A stretch of DNA of 64,000 nucleotides, taken from NCBI GenBank assembly GCA_964036045.1, contig OZ038381.1:155576352-155640351 (forward strand), written 5' to 3'. Shown here one piece after another: positions 1 to 10,199 of this stretch. The first letter of the stretch is position 1, and the number at the start of each line of letters is the position of its first letter. The position numbers and the translations under genes are program-made. The notes beneath the pieces were generated by a model. The model had not been told where the DNA came from. It saw only the letters and a list, made by a program, of their open reading frames with translations, and did no database searches. The DNA is from Eutreptiella sp. 'Long Island Sound 2002' (taxonomy: Eukaryota; Euglenozoa; Euglenophyceae; Eutreptiales; Eutreptiaceae).

Positions 1-1282
1 CCAGGAAAACCTTGGTACCCCACGCTTGACCCGGGGAGGGCATTGATACACCCTTGGCGTCGATGAACAACTCCTCCTCTGGCCCGAATGACATCTCGTT
101 CAGGGTGATGGAGTCCAGCGTCGACTTGAGACCCTCCAGCGGACATGGGGTGGAACCTATGCCGGTTATGACCAGGATCCCCTTCGCCCTATCCACGATG
201 ATCTTCTCCACCGTACGTCTGGTGTTATCTAGGGAGCCATGCCAATACATGGGTCCCCACTCCTTCAAACCCCAGTGCCTGTGCCAGGCTGAGTCTCCTC
301 GATGCCAATGCCTCCTACACTTCCGCAGAAGTGGGGCATCCCGGGAAGCGAAGACGTCCGTCTCGGGCACTTCAGCTCCCAGCGTCTGAATCATCCTGGT
401 GTACACCTGCGGCGCCATTCCATACTCCGTGAGCTGAACTCCACGGTCTCCTCTGGACTTGGCACCCACAGCTTGCACCGCTCGGACGATCCGATCCTCT
501 TCCTCAGCATTCCATTGGGATGACCCGCACGCATAATCCGTGGACAGCCATGTTAGGCATTCGTCGTCCTCCCGGACCAGCGTTGCGCGATGGGGAAGGG
601 CTCCAATGGCGTTGGCCACCATGAAGTCGTACCCCATGATCATATCCCAATCAGTAATGTCGGCCACGTAGAAGTTCCCGGATAGAGTGCTTCTCTTCGC
701 CTGATCAGGGCGGTTCAAGCGCTCATGTTCCCAGAATTCCATACTGATAGTGGCCTCATGGGTGCCACCACCCATAATCTCTCCGTTGGCGACCTTCAGG
801 CGGACCGGTCTCCGGCTGGGCTGCAGGAATTCCTCCTTGAACAACCCTCTCCGGACCAGGCTCACCTGGGCACCCGTATCCACCAACACATCCACCACTT
901 TCTCCTCTCGTCCGCACCGTACTCGCACTTTCAAGTGCAACTGCCGCTCGTCGCCATGAGGTGTATGGACGACTCTCACGGCATGCAACTCTAGCACGTC
1001 CGGGTGCATCAGGACTTCAAGGGTATGGTCACGGATGGTGTAGATCTTGGGTTGGTCCTGCCCGTCCACGGGGCTCTCCGTGGTCGCTCCTTCCTTCTTG
1101 CCATGTCCCGTACCCACATGTACTTCCCTTGGCAGGGCGCTCCAGGGGTTGGGAGTGGCGAAACTCAGTGGTTTTGGCTCTTCCGGAGCCTTCTTCGGCA
1201 CCCGATGTGCCTTCGCCTTCTCAGGGATTCCACTGATTTTCGGAGGAGAGACCTCCGAGGTCCCACTCCCGTGGGGGCTCCT
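1..1282 (-). CDS. Retroelement pol, 5' part: retropepsin plus DIRS-type MT-like segment (runs off the window)
   Basis: This frame is open from the codon after the gag stop (1283-1285) to the window edge and is the same frame as gag. After ~130 low-complexity residues comes a retropepsin-like aspartic protease. Its catalytic motif VDTGAQVSLV lies near 850-883 and a hydrophobic MIMGYDFMVANA segment near 600-650 fits the protease C-terminal half. Further on, near 180-370, DVFASRD, a Trp/His-rich stretch, GPMYWH and AKGILVITG follow the order of the methyltransferase-like segment of DIRS elements (compare IDMFASPSN...HPPW at 21.1-21.3 kb here), though the HPPW core is not kept. Reverse transcriptase should lie beyond the edge. 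A protease suggests an LTR or PAT-like lineage. No own start codon is obvious, so expression may need readthrough of the gag stop. The protease call is firm; the MT-like call is tentative. Confidence 0.7.
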
Positions 1283-4087
1283 CTAGACTTGGCTTCCCGC
1301 AGCCCCTTCCGGCTGCGATCCGCCAGGACTTTGTCCTCCACTTTGCTGGGCTTTGAGTTCCGCCAACGTCCTCAACATGTCCTCAGCAACTTCCTCGATC
1401 GACCTCACTCGTCGGTCTTGACCAGGTCCACCACCATAGCCTCTTCCTCCGCCTTTTTCTTGGCCTTTGCCTTGGCCTTTTCCCCCGTCTCCGCCCTTCG
1501 CCTTCCAGTCGGAAATCCGCTGCTCCTTGGGCTTCTTCTCGGGGTGAGCGGCGAAGTAGGCCTTCTTGTCCGCCTCATACACCTTGCACTGACGGTGGTC
1601 GTGTGCATGGTTGTGTCCCTTGCCATAACAGACCCAGCACCCATCGTGCTGAGACCTGTACTCTCGGAACGAGAGCGGTGGGTTCCCGATCCTCCTTGGT
1701 CCTTCTCTGTTCTTCCTGGGTCCCACCTGGCTCCATCTGGACCGATCCTGCCCATGGTTCTTCACGTTGTGCGCCACGAACGCGAAGAAATGGGCCTCCT
1801 CGTGATCCTCCCGGGACCAGTGGTCTTGGCCACTTCCACTTCGATCCTCCGCGGAGTTGGCCGTGTCCTCCTGGATCTCCCGATGATGGCGGTCGTCTCG
1901 GTGTCCTCGTTGTCCATGACCATGCCGATCCTGCACGTGGGCCTCGTTCTTCGCATTGAGCTTCAACTCCACCGTGATGTACTTCACGATCTCGTCCAGG
2001 CTCATGCGAGCGAAGATGACTTGCATCTTCAGCGGCTCCCCGCGCCTCCACTCCACGTTGTTGAGGCGCAGCAACCTTTGCCCCATGGAGTCCCCGAATA
2101 CCTCCGCGTACACGGCGTTCTTCAGGCCCAACATCCGGTCGGGTTCGCCCAGGTTCCTCCTGAAGAACTCCATGATACCCGCATGGGTATCCTCCGCCGC
2201 CATAATCCTCACCGCCACCCGTCGCTTGGCGCGCTTCTTCTCCTCGTCCTCCACTCTCCTCTTCCAGCTGCCGGGGAGGACGTCCTTCAGCAAGTGGCGG
2301 ATCTCACTGGCCTCGTTCCAGTCTTCCACCAACTTGAGGCATCTGCGGTACTTCCGCAGATACCGGTTCCACTCCCGGACCCGCAACTCACCGCGGTCCA
2401 GCGGCAGTGGAATGGACCACAGGTCCTCCAGCTTCTGGTTAGGAGCGTCCACCCGCTCCTCATCCTCCAGCCACTGGAGGCAGGCCTGCTCCGTGCGGAT
2501 CAATCCTTCCCGGATCTGATCCCGCAGCTCCTCCTTGAGGTCCTGCGCCAGCCGGTGTGGGAATGTCCGGCATACCCATCTGTCCCGCGGCGCTCCCCGC
2601 ATCTCGCCGACGACCTCCTCGGCGAAGTCCTCCCAGTCCAGGATGAAGTCATCCAGGTTGGACGGGTTCCCGTCACAATAGGGGATTTTGATTCCCCTGA
2701 GGTCGTCGATCCTGATGGCGTCTCCGACGTCTCCAGCCACCACTCCACCGAGACGGATACCACCTGTGGCCGGGGGGTTTGAGTACACTCCCCGTACATC
2801 CCTCTCCTCCATGGAGTGCGGTCCAGTTGGGCCTGAACCCATGGGGTTTGGAATGCGCGAAGGACTTCTTCCATCGGCCGTCCATATCCCCGTATTGGGG
2901 TCCTTCGCCCACAGATTTCCGCTTGGATGCCCTCGACCATGTCCGTCGGCCCTTCCCATGGTTTGCCCCTGCGTGGTCTGGTTCTGGATCTCCTCTTCCG
3001 CATAAACTGCATAGGTAGTCGTGGATGGTGGTAGATCCTGGGCGGCGTGGGACATCTGCACTGTCAGGCTCCTCGGGTCCGTGGCTACGTGCCCTTCCCG
3101 CCTGGACCCAGCCGGTGCCGTGTGTTCCCCGAGCATTGTTGACTCGCTGAACAGGGGAACAAACGGCAGCGCACCCGGGTCAACACGCGGAGGCGCGTAG
3201 GGTGCCTCTGCAGGGCCGCCCATGGGTTTCTCCATGGCGCTCCTGAGGGTCTTAACCCGCTCCACCAGCTCTACCGCGGCCGGCTTTGCCGGGAGCTCCG
3301 GACCCGAGGCGAGGGGCTGTCGCTCCTCTAGCCTTCTCAGGCGTCCCGACATGTCCTCCACTAAGTGGAGGAGGCTGTCCACCACTTGCTGCTGCTTCTG
3401 CAGGGCCAGCTCCAGATTCTCCCGGTACCGGGCCTGATCCGCTCGCAGCTCCTCCATGTGGTTCTCCGCGGCCGACTGGTCGTCCAGGATCCCCGCGACG
3501 TCCTCCTCTAGAGCATCCTTGGCGTTGTCCAGGCGGTCAAGATGGTTCACGATGGCGTCCATCCCCATCTTCGGGTACTTGCCCATGAGGAAGGACACGT
3601 GCTCGCAGTGGCACGCAGCGTGCTTTCCGCCTGATTCAGCACATCCCGCGGTTCCCGGCACCTCAGACTCATCGCCCATAGGCGTATCGCCTATGGCGTC
3701 CGTCTCTGGGCCCGTGTGCCGGGGCACAGGTGCCGTCCGGGCCCTGGCTGGCCTCTCCAAGCCCTCGGCGTCGTGCTGCAGGGCGGGCTCGGGGGCCGTA
3801 TGCGCCCTGGCGATCGGCGCGGACATCTCCGGCTCCGAAGGTGGCTCGTGGGCTGTCCGATAGCCCTCGGAGTGCCCCTCGGATTCCCACAGCCTGACCG
3901 GGCTGGGGTCCGTGTCCATAGCCCCGGCGTCCCTTGCCGCGGACTTGGGTGACCCGCGCTTCCGGTAGCGCCGGGCCCGTCCTCCACTGCTGCCTGAATG
4001 GCATGCCTCATCAGAGTCCTCCGCGGCGGAGCGGAGGTTGCATGCCTTTCGGCAGCGACGCTCACACATGGAGACGAGGTCCTCCAT
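1283..4087 (-). CDS. Retroelement Gag polyprotein with zinc knuckle
   Basis: The frame is open from 4393, but I place the start at the ATG at 4087 (MEDLVSMCERRC...). The stretch 4088-4393 contains a primer-binding-site-like block at 4290-4307 and reads more like LTR end and leader. From 4087 the protein is 934 aa. It has a charged, Pro-rich N-terminus with helical heptads around 3200-3600, a gag core around 2000-2700 (includes YCDGNPSNLDDF), and a His-rich zinc knuckle CWVCYGKGHNHAHDHRQC near 1585-1640. A Gly/Lys-rich RNA-binding tail follows. The knuckle is CX2CX4H with a longer-than-usual spacing to the last Cys. The role is capsid formation and RNA packaging. It ends with UAG, after which pol continues in the same frame. 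The frame is long and undamaged, so the copy may be recent. Confidence 0.75.
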   Translation of the reverse strand: MEDLVSMCERRCRKACNLRSAAEDSDEACHSGSSGGRARRYRKRGSPKSAARDAGAMDTDPSPVRLWESEGHSEGYRTAHEPPSEPEMSAPIARAHTAPEPALQHDAEGLERPARARTAPVPRHTGPETDAIGDTPMGDESEVPGTAGCAESGGKHAACHCEHVSFLMGKYPKMGMDAIVNHLDRLDNAKDALEEDVAGILDDQSAAENHMEELRADQARYRENLELALQKQQQVVDSLLHLVEDMSGRLRRLEERQPLASGPELPAKPAAVELVERVKTLRSAMEKPMGGPAEAPYAPPRVDPGALPFVPLFSESTMLGEHTAPAGSRREGHVATDPRSLTVQMSHAAQDLPPSTTTYAVYAEEEIQNQTTQGQTMGRADGHGRGHPSGNLWAKDPNTGIWTADGRSPSRIPNPMGSGPTGPHSMEERDVRGVYSNPPATGGIRLGGVVAGDVGDAIRIDDLRGIKIPYCDGNPSNLDDFILDWEDFAEEVVGEMRGAPRDRWVCRTFPHRLAQDLKEELRDQIREGLIRTEQACLQWLEDEERVDAPNQKLEDLWSIPLPLDRGELRVREWNRYLRKYRRCLKLVEDWNEASEIRHLLKDVLPGSWKRRVEDEEKKRAKRRVAVRIMAAEDTHAGIMEFFRRNLGEPDRMLGLKNAVYAEVFGDSMGQRLLRLNNVEWRRGEPLKMQVIFARMSLDEIVKYITVELKLNAKNEAHVQDRHGHGQRGHRDDRHHREIQEDTANSAEDRSGSGQDHWSREDHEEAHFFAFVAHNVKNHGQDRSRWSQVGPRKNREGPRRIGNPPLSFREYRSQHDGCWVCYGKGHNHAHDHRQCKVYEADKKAYFAAHPEKKPKEQRISDWKAKGGDGGKGQGKGQEKGGGRGYGGGPGQDRRVRSIEEVAEDMLRTLAELKAQQSGGQSPGGSQPEGAAGSQV

Positions 4088-4289
4088 GTCACGTCCTCCT
4101 CTTCCCGAGTGTCGTTCTTCTCTTCGGGCTTCAAATTCCGGAGTTCGCCATGCTCTTGAACGTCTCGGTCCTTCTATGGCTCTAATCTCCGGCGTGGTCT
4201 CCACCGAGTCCACAATACGCACCCGGGGCGTACTTGGGCAGGGCTCATGAGGGCCCAAGTCCCCGGGTCGGCGGTTGGTAGGGGCAGCA

Positions 4290-4307
4290 GGTAAGCCTCT
4301 GCTACCA
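4290..4307 (-). promoter_or_regulatory. Primer-binding-site-like block of the minus-strand element
   Basis: On the minus strand this reads TGGTAGCAGAGGCTTACC. It begins like the initiator-Met PBS of plant LTR elements (TGGTATCAGAGC) with small differences. A near-identical block (one difference in 18) sits in front of a second gag at 10174-10191. Two unrelated leaders sharing it supports a primer site. The tRNA is not identified. Confidence 0.35.
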
Positions 4308-4309
4308 TA

Positions 4310-6430
4310 AAGAAGGTCCCTACCAGGACCGGCCCCCGCTGTGCCCCTTCCGCCTGTAATCCCCGCTGACTTGCTCCGGATCAATGCTTGCATTTATCAA
4401 AATCCAGGGTCCAAAACCAAAAATATAGAAAATAGAAAATACAATCCTCCTTCAACCCTGAATGGCAACCAGATCCCACAAGTATGGCAATAACCCAATT
4501 CACAATCCAAATCAGGCTGCGGGCTTTCGTTCAGCACACCGGTATTCCCACGGTGGCGGGCATGTACAAGAATTGCACCAAGGAAGAAAGCCCTGAAATT
4601 GGCATATGAACACAAATAAAGCAAAGTTGGGGCACGAGGTAAACATACCCATTCACAGCCATAAACCCCTCATTCCCTGGACTCAAGACCTTCCCTTGAC
4701 TCACCAACATGTTGCCCTGAACCAGGTCAAATGAGATGGCTGAATGCCATGTGTCACAAGTCACTACATAAACCCCAAAAATGTGTTCACTCCCAAGCCT
4801 CTAAATCCTAGCCCAATAGGGGAGGTGGCGTGTCATGGCCTAGAGTGGCACTCAGGACCATGCCCTACCCTGACATAACCTTGGTTGGACTTGGAGTCGA
4901 ATGGGCTTGGAGAATTGACCTATGAGTTTGAACTCATAACATGCCAAAAAACTGCCAATTCACACCATATTGGCCGTATATCAAAAATATGCTCAAAATT
5001 GAAGTTACTACTTATCCGAAGGCTCAAAGCATGCATGGAATCGAAGTCTAGTATTCATGGAGGATAGAGACCAAAGGCCAATGCCCATGTACATCCCCAC
5101 TTTACCCTTGAAACCCCTTCGGATATGGGCGCCACGCACTGCCCAAGTCAGCCCATGATCTTGAGACCAATTCTTATATTCCTTCGTGCGCCAAGCCAAA
5201 TGGAGTACACGATCCGGCATATGGTGGTGTTCAACTCCGAAGCATATGCCAACATATGAAGAACATACCATGGTTCGACTCTCCATAGGCTTCTTGCTGT
5301 TAGCTGACCAGGTGAGTACATAAAACGCAAAAATGAGCAAAAATTGAGGTCAAAAACATGAAAATATGACCAAATACAAAGTTGTCATGATAGTATATCT
5401 CTATGCTCACCCATGATATCCGCTCATGGTTCAACACACAAATGATTGGAACCATATGCGAACGATTCCCCCACTTGGATCCCCAATCGGGAGCATGGAG
5501 ATACCTTCGCCACTAATATCTACATGCCCCATGAAAATGGGAGTGCACCCATGGATCTCTTTGTCAAACATACCATGAGCAATACATACGCGGTAGACTT
5601 GGTCTAGCGCTTTGAATTCCACAATTGGGACATGGGCAAAGCCCTTGTCACGTACGGCTCCCCATCTCTTCGGCCACACGAAGATATATAACATGGGCGT
5701 GAGCATATCAAACATATATCATGCATATAACAAATACCCTCAAAATATGGCTCCCACCATGATATGCCATGTCCCTCCATTGACATAACTTCACGTTAAA
5801 AATACGTAGGAACCCAAGGAAAGTTGCTATGCAACCCCAACACTCATGCGGCACACTCGAAATTCGCATTAAAATATTCGGTTGCACGGTCCAAGAGTTA
5901 TATATCACTTTATACCCTCTTGACCCTTTTCCCTTGCTACACCGGGCATGTGTGCGCACCAAAGGCGTTTGATGCTTCCTAAATTAAGTTGAGACCAAGG
6001 CAGTACCAACCCAACCTTCCTTATTCTCATTCCTCACACTCGCGCGTAGATATGGCTCTTCAAAGTGATCCCACGATTCGATTTTGTTTCCCTTATATCT
6101 CCAAGTCAAATGGGTGGCAAGTATAAGGGAAACCTGATTCGGGCATAGGGGAAGGAGTATGACCACTCGAAGAAGTCCAAATCAAGTGCGGCGATGTCGA
6201 AGTCGAAAATCCGTTTTCGACATCACGAAAAATTCCGATTAAATTTTCGAGTGCTTATTTAGAAAATTGCGGAAGCAACGAACCCTTTACAGATGAAATC
6301 TGACCCTTCAGAAACGTTTCCGCCAAAATATCTGGAAATAACAGTTAACCAATCGGTCAACGCAAAATCGCGAGCCAACTGACAGTCGCCGATACATTGA
6401 CTATCAGAACAAAAGGCTGAAAAATTACGG
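4310..6430. other. Non-coding, LTR-like stretch upstream of the gag gene
   Basis: About 2.1 kb, AT-richer than the gag gene, with no frame that looks coding. By position it should hold the 5' LTR of the minus-strand element. I could not define its ends because no second LTR copy is in the window. Confidence 0.3.
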
Positions 6431-6559
6431 AAACATTATGATAATAAAACCCTGTTGATTCCTGATATTCTGCTATATAAATCTCCGCTGGCGTTGCCTC
6501 GGTTCTGAATATGGTCGCTCATAGCCGGAATGGCCAAACCTATCACACTATCACATCGG

Positions 6560-7137
6560 GTTAGTTCAGGTGGATGGGAGAGTATGATATCAGCCAATGG
6601 CGGCTTGCCGGCACATAGATACACACCCCAAGTGACCCCAAGATGGCCACGGGGGTCCGAACCGGCTTCAGGAGGAGAAGCTGCAGGTGGTTCCACAGGC
6701 GCGTGTTCATGCTGGTGGGCATGCCCGTCTGGTGGAGTATCCAGCGTGGGCATGTGTTGCGGGCCTGTTGTGCGGCTTGGAGGCGGATTGTGGCGACCTC
6801 GCGGACCTCCGGGGAGTGGTTGTGGGTCATGCGGTGAAGGAGGAGGGCGGTGTGTCTGGTGTAGGCCACTTTCACCTCGTCCCCTATGGCGTCCCCATAG
6901 TGGGGCCATGCCGCCCGGATGGCGCGGGTGGGTATGGAGGTGGGCCAGCCCCCGTGTGCTGCCCATGCCTTGGTTACGGCGCGTGTGGCCGGTTGAAGGG
7001 CGGTGGTGGGGTGTGTCAGGTGGAGTGCCTGAAAGCCTATGGAGGCGTTCAAGACCCCGGTGAGGTAGTACGCCAGGCTCTGGTGGGATAGGGAAAGGGC
7101 CTTGGTGGTCGGGGACGCATATCTGGGGAGCCTGCTT
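6560..7137 (-). pseudogene. LINE reverse-transcriptase C-terminal fragment
   Basis: The minus strand encodes about 190 open residues. They start near SLAYYLTGVLNASIGFQAL, continue with AWAAHGGWPTSIPTRAIRAAW, and include LLLHRMTHNHSPEVREVA. The helical, Trp/His-rich texture and the YYLTGVL pattern resemble the segment after the RT palm of non-LTR retrotransposons. No palm motif or endonuclease is present on either side, so it would be a fragment truncated at both ends. It differs from the LINE at 45-47 kb. Family assignment is by pattern only. Confidence 0.4.
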
Positions 7138-7536
7138 TATCTATTTAATTCCTGGCCTTGGGCTGGTGGGCTGGTGAGTTTTGCGGTTGCGTCCTCGGGC
7201 TGTTTGACACTTTGCACCTGCAGCGAAAGGGAGGGCAAACGCGACGGGGATGGGGCACTAGCGCGAGGAGAAGGTACATGGAGAATAATAAAAAAGGGGC
7301 GAGAGGTGGCGAGTGCAGGGGCGTAACGTGCTACAAAACATTTTCGAGTTTTACGCGCTGCTCGCGACGTCGTTTTCTTTGACTATTTGGCACGCACAGC
7401 AACGAAGGGCACCTCGTTATGCTCGTGAGTTTATTAAGGTGCTTACGGCGTTAACTATTCACTTATTTAAGGACGAAAAAATTTTCGTCGCGTTTTTACG
7501 CCTTTCGCAGCGCGCTTTTTGCCCTAAGCGTTTTTT

Positions 7537-8307
7537 ATGCTATTTAGCTTTATTTTCAGCTATTTAGAAGGTTTTTTCGTGGTGTTTTTCTTATCTTTTT
7601 TTTTATTCTGGCCCTGGGGATCAGCGCGCGCGAGGATGATCAGGAAAGCTGACACAGAAGGTTCCACTTATAATAATCTGGTGTACTACGAGATGCTTTT
7701 GTTCCAACAGCACATTGCTGAGCATCAGGGACTGCCCAAACCTGAACACAAACAGGCACAGACTCTTGTACTCAAAAGGTGGAAGTTCTTGCACCACCCT
7801 GTGCATTCAGCCAGCTATGTGCTTAATCCTGCTTTGAGGACTCGTGATGAAGACCCATTGAAGGACAGTGAGATCAGGAATGATGTTGCTCAGGTTTTTG
7901 AATCCTTTGGTGGCAAGGAGCATGCTCAAACAGCCAAACTGCAACTGCAACAGTTCTTTATGAAGTGTCGAGAGTTCGCAGATGAACGCCTTTGGACCAA
8001 GGAAAGTCTTGCCCTGGGTGTGCTCAATTGGTTCCGAACTCTTTGCTATGAAAATTGAGTGCTGAGGGACATTGCACTGCGCGTACATTCAACCCCTATA
8101 CTGGCCTCTGCTGCAGAGCGCAACTGGAGTGTGTTTGGTTTTGTGCACTCAAAAAGTAGGAACCCTCTGTATGGCCACAAGGTGGAGAAGCTTGTTTACA
8201 TTTATCAGAACATGAGGCTACTGCGAAAGATAAGCGACCCAGCTTTCAGAGAGCCCTGTGTGTTGCCTGACTATATGTTTGACGAAGATGATGAGGAGGA
8301 GGAATAG
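7537..8307 (+). pseudogene. hAT-family transposase, C-terminal half, with a premature UGA
   Basis: Two stretches in the same frame are separated only by UGA at 8056-8058. After it comes the hAT C-terminal dimerisation signature: LRDIALRVHSTPILASAAERNWS, then HSKSRNPL, then KLVYIYQNMRLL. Before it, around 7640-8055, lies a helical region ending in LALGVLNWFRTLCYEN, which matches the usual lead-in to that domain. The N-terminal BED finger and most of the RNase H-like catalytic domain are missing, and the first ~35 codons (hydrophobic, Phe-rich) do not look like transposase. It is a truncated, inactive relic of a cut-and-paste DNA transposon. The acidic tail DEDDEEEE ends it. I found no terminal inverted repeats. 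Confidence 0.75.
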
Positions 8308-8309
8308 GA

Positions 8310-8985
8310 ACTCAAACCTGTTCAGGCGCACTGTTCCTCCTGCTCTGCAGTCCACCAGTTCTTCAGATCCTGCTCGCAATCCCATAGCATCTTCAGTTGC
8401 GACCAGTCAGCGTAGGACATCGGCTGTCGGCTCTCTCTTTGTTGTCTCTAACAATACGACTCGTACTGGTGTCTCTGCCATTGGTCTGCAAACACATGGT
8501 CCCATGCATCCCACTCATCAGAACTTCTGTCATCTGCGTCGGCATTTTGAGCGAGACAGTTGGCTTTCGTGTGGTTTGTTTGGATACCTTCTGACTCTTG
8601 TATGCTGCTCGTAGCGTTTCCTTCACTGCACGCAGATGTTGTTTGTGGCATTCTACATCTCTGCACGAAAAGTTCCCGACGGCTTTTTCTCGGCCCGCAA
8701 GTGTTTTCAAACGACGACAAGCATACAGTACGATGCGCAATGGCAGTGGGGACACAGCGGTGCTATTGGTTTTCGAAAACACGTCTTAACTTGCAACTCG
8801 TTTTTATTTCACAACTACTTTAAAGCAATATGTCGGGAATCAACAGTTAAAATTTTGGTACATGCAAAATTTCGGCAGCCTGCAGAAACACGAAAATCTC
8901 GAGTTTTGTTAGTTTTTAACCTTATTTTCTGCGGCGGCACGCGCATCTGGCGCCAGTCGGTGGCCACCCCAGAAGACACGTGCTG
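8310..8985. other. Non-coding stretch after the hAT relic
   Basis: Several short overlapping frames occur on both strands, none with recognisable motifs. It probably contains the 3' remains of the hAT element. Confidence 0.3.
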
Positions 8986-9007
8986 TATTGTATTCTCGCG
9001 ATACAGT

Positions 9008-9041
9008 ACGCGTATATATACGTTACGCGTATATATACGCC
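9008..9041. repeat. Tandem palindromic ACGCGTATATATACG units
   Basis: ACGCGTATATATACG occurs twice, 2 bp apart. Each core CGTATATATACG is a perfect palindrome. It lies exactly where the gag fragment on the minus strand loses its gag-like character, so it may mark a rearrangement breakpoint. Confidence 0.6.
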
Positions 9042-9049
9042 GTGTTTTC

Positions 9050-9410
9050 CAACCCTGGACCTCTCGTCCTGCACCTCCTTGTCTACTTCGTTCAACAATT
9101 GTCCCAATGCCTCTACTTGCGCCGTCAAGGCTGACCCATCTACTTTTACTCCCCGCGCATGGAGTTCAAGCTCGCGAGAGAGGGCTTGGATCACCTGACG
9201 AATTTCGGAAATAGCTGAAACCGCCTCAAAATTGAAGATTTGGAGATAGTTCAACGCACCTGTAAGCTGGTCAACCTGCGCCGGCAAGGTTGCTAAATCA
9301 TGAGTCTCCAGTGTCCACTCATGAATCGAAATCCTTTCGGCTGATTCACGGAATTGATTTACCATCCAAATCCTCTCAAAGGACCGGTATCCCCATGGTG
9401 CGGATTCCAT
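9050..9410 (-). pseudogene. Second retroelement Gag fragment (N-terminal, coiled coil)
   Basis: The minus strand from ATG at 9410 (MESAPWGYRSFERIW...) encodes about 120 residues of long amphipathic helix. It includes LPAQVDQLTGALNYLQIF, ISEIRQVIQALSRELELHA and VEALGQLLNEVDKEVQDE. This resembles the N-terminal coiled coil of plant Ty3-type Gag proteins. The frame stays open to 8922 but loses that character after about 9050, next to a palindromic repeat. No capsid core or zinc knuckle follows. Upstream on the same strand lie a leader of ~0.75 kb and a PBS-like block. It is probably a truncated element related in its leader to the one at 1-4.4 kb. Confidence 0.4.
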
Positions 9411-10173
9411 GTTGGTGTCTTCCTCAGTTGGGTAGGATGGCTGGCCCTGCCTAAGCCCAACTGCCAATTCTAAAGGAGACCCAACGGTTGACTCGATGCA
9501 TGCCCTGTCCCACACTGGGGCGACCCAGCCGACCCACCGGGCCAGTGGCAGGAGCGGTACTCCACGGCCACTGGTCCGAGCCCGGCCAGGCTGCATCGGG
9601 GACCATGGCAAACGTCACCCGGAGCCATGGAAGCAACCAGTGACAGGCGAGCCGGTACACAGTCCAGGAGGGGGTCGCCTGCAAAGCGGAGCGGCCCCGC
9701 AACGCAAGCCACAAGGGTGAGGCGGTCGTACCGTAGACAAGCAGGAGCAATACCCCTTGTGGTGAGAGATACTCCACACGGCTCGGCAGCCCCCAGAGCT
9801 GCCGCCCAAAGGAGGGGGCATGTGGCCCTACTCATGGACACATGTGGGGACACCCTCCCACCTGCAACACATGGACCGGGTGGCCGCGACAATGCCTTCC
9901 CAAGCACATGCGGGAGCGGCTCAAGAGGCACCTGACATAGGGCAGCGGGAGGGACAGGACGTCCCCTTGGTAAGACCTTCTTCCTGCATTGTCAAAGGAG
10001 GCATCCCGAGCTCCCGAAGATACCTACCCTACCTACCTACCTCGATGCATGCCCTGTCGCATAGTCGGAACCCGATTCCTCCGGCCGTGCTGTGGTCATC
10101 CCGATCGTGGCCGTAACCTCGCCGAGAGTCATCCCACTGCCCGTGTCAGAGCCGTAGGCTAAACCCCCGCCCG

Positions 10174-10191
10174 GGTAAGCGTCTGCTACCA
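10174..10191 (-). promoter_or_regulatory. Primer-binding-site-like block of the second minus-strand element
   Basis: Minus strand TGGTAGCAGACGCTTACC differs by one base from the block at 4290-4307 and sits upstream of a gag fragment in the same orientation. Sequence above it (to ~12 kb) would be its LTR. Confidence 0.35.
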
Positions 10192-10199
10192 ACAATTGG

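Noticed and set aside
1004-2782. 592-codon plus-strand frame
   Set aside because: It is the antisense shadow of the Gag gene in GC-rich DNA, with repetitive Leu/Pro/Val composition and no motif.
6530-7063. 177-codon plus-strand Gly/Trp-rich frame
   Set aside because: The opposite strand has the LINE-like reading; this one is low-complexity shadow.
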